Origin: Leidyana gryllorum EB-2025a
Lineage: Eukaryota; Apicomplexa
DNA: 22,180 nt
Reading direction: 5' to 3'
NCBI GenBank assembly: GCA_048772705.1
Contig: JBLWGC010000037.1
Span: 1 to 22,180, forward strand
The notes under the pieces: generated by a model
What the model was told of the DNA's origin: nothing
What the model saw: only the letters and a program-made list of their open reading frames with translations
The model's database searches: none
Translations under genes and position numbers: made by a program
Part shown: in pieces, positions 16,920-22,180 of the stretch
Position numbering within the stretch: position 1 is the stretch's first letter
Layout: each line of letters starts with the position of its first letter

Positions 16920-18259
16920 TTTGCAGCACCTTCAGTACCCCTTTGCAACATGTTCGAGACTTGTTTGCGACATGTTTGACACTTGTTTGCTACCTGTTTC
17001 ACACTTGTTTCCTACTTGCTTGCTACTTGTTTGATACTTCTTTGAAACTTGTTTGCCACATGCTTTACACTTGCTTCCCACTTCTTTGCCACATCTTTCA
17101 TACTTCTTTGACACTCAGTTGAGACTTGTTCGCCACATGTTAAACACTTTTCTGCCACATATTTCACACTTGTTTGATACTCGTTTGACACGTGCTTGCC
17201 ACTTCTTCGCCACATGTTTAACACTTGTTTGAAACTCCGTTGAGACTTGTTCACCACATGTTTAACACTTTTTTCCCACATGTTCCACACTTGTTTGACA
17301 CTCGTTTGAAACTTGTTTGCCGCATGCTTTACACTTGCTTGCCAGTTCTTTGCCACATGTTTAACACTTGTTTGAAACTCCGTTGAGACTTGTTCGCCAC
17401 ATGTTTAACACTTTTTTGCCACAACTTGTTTGATACTTCTTTGAAACTTGTTTGCCACATGCTTTACACTTGCTTGCCAGTTCTTTGCCACATGTTTAAC
17501 ACTTGTTTGAAACTCCGTTGAAACTTGTTCGCCACATGTTTAACACTTTTTTGCCACATGTTCCACACTTGTTTGACACTTGTTTGCGACATCTTTGGCA
17601 CTTGTTTGCCACATGCTTTACACTTGCTTGCCAGTTCTTTGCCACATGTTTAACACTTGTTTGAAACTCTGTTGAGACTTGTTCGCCACATGTTTAACAC
17701 TTTTTTGCCACATGTTCCACACCTGTTTGACACTCGTTTGACACTTGTTTGCGACATCTTTGGCACTTGTTTTGCTACTTGTTTGCCACGTGTTACACAC
17801 ACGTTTGCCACTTGTTTCCTACATGTTTGCCACATGTTTCACACTCGTTTGACACTCGTTTGACACTCGTTTGACACTTGTTTGCGACATCTTTGGCACT
17901 TGTTTTGCTACTTGTTTGCCACGTGTTACACACACGCTTGCCACTTGTTTCCTACATGTTTGCCACATGTTTCACACATCTTTGACACTTGTTTGCTACT
18001 TGTTTGCCACGTGTGACACACATGTTTGCCACTTGTTTGTTGCCACATGTTTCACACCTGTTTGACACTCGTTTGCGATATGTTTGCGACATCTTTGACA
18101 CTTGTTTGCGAGTTGTTTGCAGCATGTTTGAGACTTGTTGCGAACTTGTTTGACCCTTGCTTCGCGACATGTTTGACACTTGTTTGCAACATGTTCCAGC
18201 CTTGTTTGACACTGGTTTCCGAGTTGTTTGACACTTGTTTCACACTTCTTTGCTACTTG
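16920..18259. repeat. Minisatellite array of an 11-bp unit
   Basis: About 1.3 kb of degenerate tandem units with consensus TTTGMCACWTG (for example TTTGACACTTG, TTTGCCACATG, TTTGCGACATC), on the order of 120 units with occasional indels that change phase. Every unit carries a T run and most a CAC or CAT core. Scattered 60-124-residue open frames on both strands are by-products of the repeat. Flanking sequence on both sides is unrelated. Confidence 0.93.
17199..17740. repeat. Higher-order repeat within the 11-bp array
   Basis: A ~100-bp variant block (CCAGTTCTTTGCCACATG ... AACTCCGTTGAGACTTG ...) recurs starting near 17199, 17342, 17477 and 17631. The spacings are 143, 135 and 154 bp, two of them exact multiples of 11. 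A second block is duplicated 133 bp apart starting near 17741 and 17874. Confidence 0.75.
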
Positions 18260-18853
18260 ATAGGTACTTAAATGACACTTCTCTACAAGTCGTTTGAACT
18301 CGTACATATCGTTCCAGAGCAATTGCACGCAAGATTGATGCAATTGGTTCGTTCTACTTATCACATTCACGATAGGTTGCTAACTATTCCATCAATAAAT
18401 AAATCTCACAGAAACAATGGGTACGGGGAAGCGCCCGAGCGAAGCGACAAGGGCGCTCCCCACACCCCATCAATACTTCTTCACGCACACTATTACTCAA
18501 CGTACATATCAGCCTTAACATCCCGCTCGTACACTAACAATTCGAATACTCATAACTCTTAGCATATATACACTCTCTCAATGTTTTATAGCAAACAACT
18601 GACCACCACCCTCTTACAACACCTCGAACTACATCACAATTGTCAATATACTCCTATTAACCTACCTATCATTAGCCAAATTCATGTCGTCCGCATCAAC
18701 ACTCAAATCCTATGCATAACTTGACTCCATCCGCATATTCTTACAAATTCCCATTCACTCCAATACATAATGCCCACGGTACGCATTGGACTCATGACAT
18801 TCTTCTCAACACTCTCAATTCAACTTGAATCTCATTGATTCCCCTATATCTAG
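18260..18853. other. AT-richer stretch with one GC-rich hairpin
   Basis: No gene is recognised. The notable element is an 11-bp inverted repeat at 18425-18461, GGGGAAGCGCCC against GGGCGCTCCCC, with one bulged A and a 14-nt loop. It stands out from the AT-rich surroundings. The rest (18520-18850) is low-complexity-like sequence without clear repeats. Confidence 0.5.
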
Positions 18854-19066
18854 TGTGATGGCGGCGACTTTCCAAGTCCCGGAGTTGCATTTCGTTAAGT
18901 TAGCGGTAAGGTTTCGGTAAGTCTTAGAGCGCACACGTGTGTCCGCGTCTCCTGTTTTTGTTGTGTTCATGTCATGTAATTAAAACTTATGCTTAAATCT
19001 ACACTAACGCTGATCTAACTAACTGTCGCTTCGGGGGAAGGCGTGGGTGGTGATGTCTCCGTTACA
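18854..19066 (-). repeat. 3' LTR of element E
   Basis: In element orientation it begins TGTAACGG directly after a PPT. The far end is placed at TGTGATGG on the plus strand (18854) by analogy, giving 213 bp, the same length as D's LTR. It carries an ATG at 18890 opening MQLRD, the same M-x-LR leader seen in the LTRs of C and D. It also has GGAGACGCGGACACACG, related to the GGAGACAC motif of the other LTRs. The outer boundary is uncertain because the second LTR is not in the window. Confidence 0.65.
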
Positions 19067-21768
19067 TCCCTCCCGGGGCGTTCTTCTTCAACGTTGGCGT
19101 ATGGGTTGCCTGGGTTTTGTCTGTTGTAATTTCTCTTGAATTCTTGGATTAGATCTGCTCCGTCTGCATTTAGTACTTCTTGCTCTGGTTCCCATGTTTT
19201 GTCCGTGTATCCTTGCCATTGAATCTGATAATATGTTCCTCTCTCGTCTGTTCTTTCTCCCAGAATTTTTTCCATTATGTATAGTGTCGCCTCCTGGCTT
19301 GGTGCTTCTCGTGGGTTATGCGTCGTGTCGGTTCGGTGTGGTTCTCCTCTCTGTGTATTAGAGTCCGTTTCTCTCGTTTGTGCGTTGAACTTCTGGAGTC
19401 TGGATACGTGGAACGTGTCGAAGAGGTTCCAGTGTATCGGTAGTGCTAACTTGTATGTGTCGTGCTCTCCAACCTTTGTGATCTCGAAGGGACCAATATA
19501 TGGGTTTGCTAGTTTGTGGTGAGGTATGTGCCGGATGTTTCGAGTGTCCAGTATCACCAATTCGCCCATTCTGAACTTCTGTTCTCTTCTTCGCTGATCG
19601 GTGTTCGCCTTTTGCCGTTCTTTTGCTTGCTTCAGTCTGTCATGTGCCTCTTGAATTCGTTGGTAGTACAGTTTCAAGCCTCGTTGTGTGGTGGGCGCGT
19701 ATTGTATCGTCCACCAATCTTGGGCCGTTCTTAGTTTTCGTCCTGTGTCGATCTCTGCTGGGGAACTTCGTGTGGATGATTGGGGTGCGGAATTATACGC
19801 TATCTCTACTGCCGATATGTAAGATGTCCAGTTTCGACCGACTCCCCCTAGTGTGCAGCGTAAGATTTGTGTGATGCTCCGATTCGCACGTTCGACGAGT
19901 CCATTGCTTTGTGGGTGGCTAGTTGTACTCATGGCTAGGTTGATGCCGAGTTGTTCCATTGTTTTGGTCCAAAAATCGGACAGAAACCTTGGGTCTCTAT
20001 CCGAGATGATCTTGGATGGGATTCCGTGTATCCTCACGATATTATCGATGAAAAGGGTCGCCGCTTCTTCTGCCGTCACTGTCTTTTTGCACGGTGTCAG
20101 TCGTATTCTGCGGCTAACTCGGTCTGCGACGACCATAAGATAGTTCTGTCCCGTGTCGGGGTCTTCAGGCAATTCCAAGAAATCTAGCCCTACATGTTGC
20201 CACGGGAACAAGGGGTCTTCTATTGGGTTCAGCAACCCTCCGGGTTTCTGGCTCCTCTTCTTCCCCAGTTGGCAGTTTCTACACTCCCTACACGCTTGGT
20301 TGACGTCGGCGGCCATTCCGTGCCAGACGAATGATGCGCGGATCCGCCCTAGCGTCTTCTCGCTGCCGAAATGCCCTGCCAATTTGGATGAGTGGTTTTC
20401 GTCAATGATTTCTCTTATCAGCTGTGGTTCTGGGGGTATGATGATGACTCCGTCTTCGTCTATGGGTATCCCTTCAATCCACGTCATTCCCGCCCACTGG
20501 TTCGCTATCTCTTCTTTCCCCCTCCATGCCAGTCTGATTCGCTCTTCCAAGGGTGTGGTTGTTTCAATGGCCGTCCATGTCTCGGGTGTGATATCCTTCC
20601 CTCTCACCGGGCGACTGAGTAGGTCTGCCACAATGTTATTGGTTCCCGGTAGATATTGGATATTGATGTCAAACTCTGCCATCGCTGTAATCCATCGTAT
20701 TTGTCTTTCTGTCAGATTTGATTGGTTCATAAGATGTGTGAGGGGTTTGTGGTCAGTTTTGATGATCACCTTCCTCCCCAGAAGTAAGTGTGCCAATGTT
20801 TCAGGCACTGTATTATCGCGAGTAGCTCTCGCTCGTGTGTGGCGTACCGCTGCTCCGCATCCTTCAATGTACGGGAATAGAATTCGATGGGTTTCATATA
20901 TCCAAGTTCCTCTTCTTCCAGTACCCCACCTATGGCTTTCCCGGATGCGTCCGTTTTGATGGTCAGGGTGTCCTTATCCGGGTTCGGGTAGCCTAGTAAA
21001 GTTCCTGTGGTCAATGCTGCTTTTAAGTCTGCCCATGCTCGGCTCAGTTCGCTGGTGGTTCCGATTGTTTCACTAGGCTTCTTTTTCCCTTTCAAGCTGT
21101 CGTAGAGAGGGCTCGCTATGTGTGCAAAATTTTTGATGAAACGGCGGTAAAAATTGAAAATGCCTAGTCCTCTCTGCATTCCTCGGTACGTGGTGGGTAT
21201 TGGAAGCTTCTCTATGAATTCGAGCTTTTCGTTTATGGGTGATATGCCCTGTGCGCTTATGTGGTGGCCTATGTAAGTCACGCTTGACTGATAGAACTTT
21301 GATTTCCTGCGGTGGGCAATCAATCCATTATTTCTCAATCGTTGTAGCACTTGTTTCAAGTGGTCTGTGTGTTCTTCTTGGGAGAGTGAATATATGAGAA
21401 TATCGTCCAGGTAAACGAAGACAAATTCGCCAATCAATCCTTGTAGCACTCTGTTCATTAGGGCCATGAATGTGGACGGGGCGTTGGAAAGTCCGTTCGG
21501 CATTCCGACCCATTCATAGTGTCCCCATGGAGTGGAGAAAGCCGTATATTTCTGACTCTTCGGTTCCATGCATACTTGGAAGTATCCCGATTTTAGGTCA
21601 ATTATCGAGAATACTTTTGCCCCTGCCAGGCTCTGGAGTCCGTCTTCCATCCGTGGGATGTTTGGGGCCATTCGGCGGGTGAGTGCATTGATGCCTCTAT
21701 AGTCACAAACCAGCCTCGGTATGTGGGTGTCCTTTTTTGGCACGAACATACACGGGGCAGCCCATTCT
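19015..21768 (-). pseudogene. Element E Pol (RT to chromodomain), broken
   Basis: Chromovirus Pol lacking everything upstream of mid-RT. RT has WAAPCMFVPKK, DLKSGYFQ, MPNGLSNAP and YLDD. RNase H has KTDAS, HEREL and TDHKP. The integrase finger is HSSKLAGH ... CRECRNC, with Asp at 20184 and 20001 and Glu at 19893 (D-D35-E). A GPF module and a chromodomain (ATLYIMEKIL ... DLIQEF) follow. The reading frame has about one break. Its end reads through the PPT into the LTR as PGRDVTE, paralleling element A (EGRDVRD). The 5' limit at 21768 is the centre-side edge of the inverted repeat with F. Confidence 0.9.
19067..19076 (-). other. Polypurine tract of element E
   Basis: The minus strand reads CCGGGAGGGA before the LTR start TGTAAC. 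The core GGGAGGGA is shared with element A. Confidence 0.7.
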
Positions 21769-22171
21769 CGAGAGGGCGACACCGATAGCGAAGCAGCCTT
21801 ACCGTATTCCACAGAGATGGCTGAAGGAAATGAGAGATCAAATTGGAAGCATGCTCAAAAGCGGACTGATAAAACCCAGCACGTCAGAATGGGCTGCCCC
21901 GTGTATGTTCGTGCCAAAAAAGGACACCCACATACCGAGGCTGGTTTGTGACTATAGAGGCATCAATGCACTCACCCGCCGAATGGCCCCAAACATCCCA
22001 CGGATGGAAGACGGACTCCAGAGCCTGGCAGGGGCAAAAGTATTCTCGATAATTGACCTAAAATCGGGATACTTCCAAGTATGCATGGAACCGAAGAGTC
22101 AGAAATATACGGCTTTCTCCACTCCATGGGGACACTATGAATGGGTCGGAATGCCGAACGGACTTTCCAAC
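21483..22171. repeat. Inverted repeat, 286-bp arms that read as identical
   Basis: Arms 21483-21768 and 21886-22171 are reverse complements with no difference seen by eye. They are separated by 117 bp (21769-21885). Both arms encode the same RT segment (EWAAPCMFVPKK ... MPNGL). The arrangement is head-to-head copies of one family, or a fold-back joining. Confidence 0.92.
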
Positions 22172-22180
22172 CTCCTCCAC
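21769..22180 (+). pseudogene. Element F: RT N-terminal fragment, same family as E
   Basis: Plus-strand sequence encoding the start of a chromovirus RT: PYRIPQRWLKEM, the SGLIKPSTSEWAAPCMFVPKK region, and onward to MPNGL at the window edge. It includes RT sequence upstream of the point where E stops, so F is not merely a mirror of what is left of E. Nothing can be said of the rest of the element. Confidence 0.8.

Noticed and set aside
17012-18370. Minus-strand open frames of 60-124 codons as a repeat-protein gene
   Set aside because: They arise on both strands and in all frames from the 11-bp unit, and none is continuous over the array. Kept only as a low-confidence finding.

Overview
The window is eukaryotic repeat-rich DNA. 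Nearly every protein-coding stretch belongs to chromodomain-bearing Ty3/gypsy LTR retrotransposons (chromoviruses), and I find no host gene, rRNA or tRNA. Chromoviruses occur in fungi, plants, algae and several protist groups, so they do not fix the host. The primer-binding sites imply a primer tRNA ending ...CACTGCTACCA, most like an initiator tRNA-Met. I cannot name the organism.

Layout. (1) 1-5117: element A, minus strand, looks whole, with identical 283-bp LTRs. It sits inside the integrase region of an older element D (plus strand), of which only the pol tail and 3' LTR remain here (5118-6036). (2) 6034-15424: element B, plus strand, a different chromovirus lineage. Its 5' LTR is fused to D's LTR, and its pol is split by element C (7570-12365, minus strand), which looks whole with identical 168-bp LTRs and a 5-bp target duplication CATAC. 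(3) 15425-18853: non-coding repeats. These are two copies of a ~330-bp repeat carrying a 48-bp hairpin block (three copies), a 43-bp tandem repeat, a ~1.3-kb array of an 11-bp unit, and an AT-richer stretch with one GC-rich hairpin. (4) 18854-21768: element E, minus strand, a 3' LTR plus a broken pol. (5) 21769-22180: the start of RT from a same-family copy F, plus strand. E and F form a head-to-head inverted repeat with 286-bp arms that read as identical.

How the elements work. Each encodes Gag and a Pol polyprotein (protease, reverse transcriptase, RNase H, integrase with GPF module, chromodomain). Gag starts inside the 5' LTR and is translated through the primer-binding site. Pol is in the -1 frame. 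All three visible gag/pol boundaries carry the same in-phase heptamer GGATTTT, followed after 6-7 nt by a stem-loop, which is the architecture of a programmed -1 frameshift signal. This conserved cassette, the LTR-initiated gag, and an extended Cys/His array before the Gag zinc knuckle are the most interesting signals here.
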